Below are positions 7,240 through 7,278 of a stretch of DNA of 7,278 nt, piece after piece; positions within the stretch are counted from its first letter, which is position 1; each line of letters starts with the position of its first letter. A program made the translations under genes and the position numbers. Source of the DNA: Lysobacterales bacterium (lineage in GTDB: Bacteria > Pseudomonadota > Gammaproteobacteria > Xanthomonadales > SZUA-36); contig DAOWGA010000146.1 of assembly GCA_030637665.1 (NCBI GenBank), positions 1 through 7,278 of the forward strand, read 5' to 3'. The notes beneath the pieces were generated by a model. It had not been told where the DNA came from, searched no databases, and saw nothing but the letters and a program-made list of their open reading frames with translations.

Positions 7240-7278
7240 GGCCTAATTAACGATGTATAAAGTAACCTTAAAGCAGAT

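Noticed and set aside
7253..7278. ATG at 7253 open to the window end as the start of a downstream gene
   Set aside because: Only eight complete codons are visible, with no Shine-Dalgarno sequence or recognisable protein start. The evidence is too thin to call.
1..7278. CRISPR array, tRNA, rRNA, riboswitch or defence system
   Set aside because: No regularly spaced short repeats, tRNA-like folds with CCA ends, rRNA signatures or defence-type domains were seen.

Overview
The window carries one five-gene, all-plus-strand housekeeping block: rsfS, rlmH, maf (yhdE type), rng and yhdP. It is flanked on both sides by copies of a short repeat. All five proteins are of the kind found in Gammaproteobacteria, with RNase G matching the E. 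coli family length exactly and a full-length YhdP. In E. coli these genes sit in two separate places (rsfS-rlmH in one, yhdE-rng-yhdP in another). As I recall, non-enteric Gammaproteobacteria often have them joined as here. The coding DNA looks moderately GC-rich. I cannot name an order or genus from the sequence alone.

Positions 1-306 hold no convincing gene. They form one large palindrome centred on base 152. The outer 87 bases on each side (1-87 and 217-303) are perfect reverse complements. The 129 bases between them are a diverged but still detectable palindrome on the same axis. The inner ~170 bp (about 67-237) looks like a small non-autonomous mobile element (MITE-like) with terminal inverted repeats and no transposase. 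The right-hand end of that element recurs as a 34-base exact direct repeat at 7206-7239, just after the yhdP stop. The palindrome touches the first base of the window, so its real length cannot be seen. It may be a true inverted duplication or a fold-back artefact at a contig end. A possible promoter lies in the right arm, just ahead of rsfS.

Positions 307-7198 are the gene block. RsfS (ribosome silencing by blocking 50S-30S joining) is followed by RlmH (methylation of 23S rRNA pseudouridine 1915), Maf (hydrolysis of non-canonical or pyrimidine nucleoside triphosphates), RNase G (16S rRNA 5' end maturation and mRNA decay) and YhdP (AsmA-like envelope protein for phospholipid transport to the outer membrane). 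Intergenic gaps are about 4 to 50 bases and no terminator is visible between genes, so co-transcription is likely. The first four genes concern ribosome and nucleotide/RNA maintenance, and the last is an envelope gene that travels with rng. All five reading frames appear intact.

Positions 7199-7278 hold the repeat copy and a short AT-rich tail with no supported gene or terminator. I found no new enzyme system. The part worth a second look is the palindromic element and its partial copy flanking the operon.
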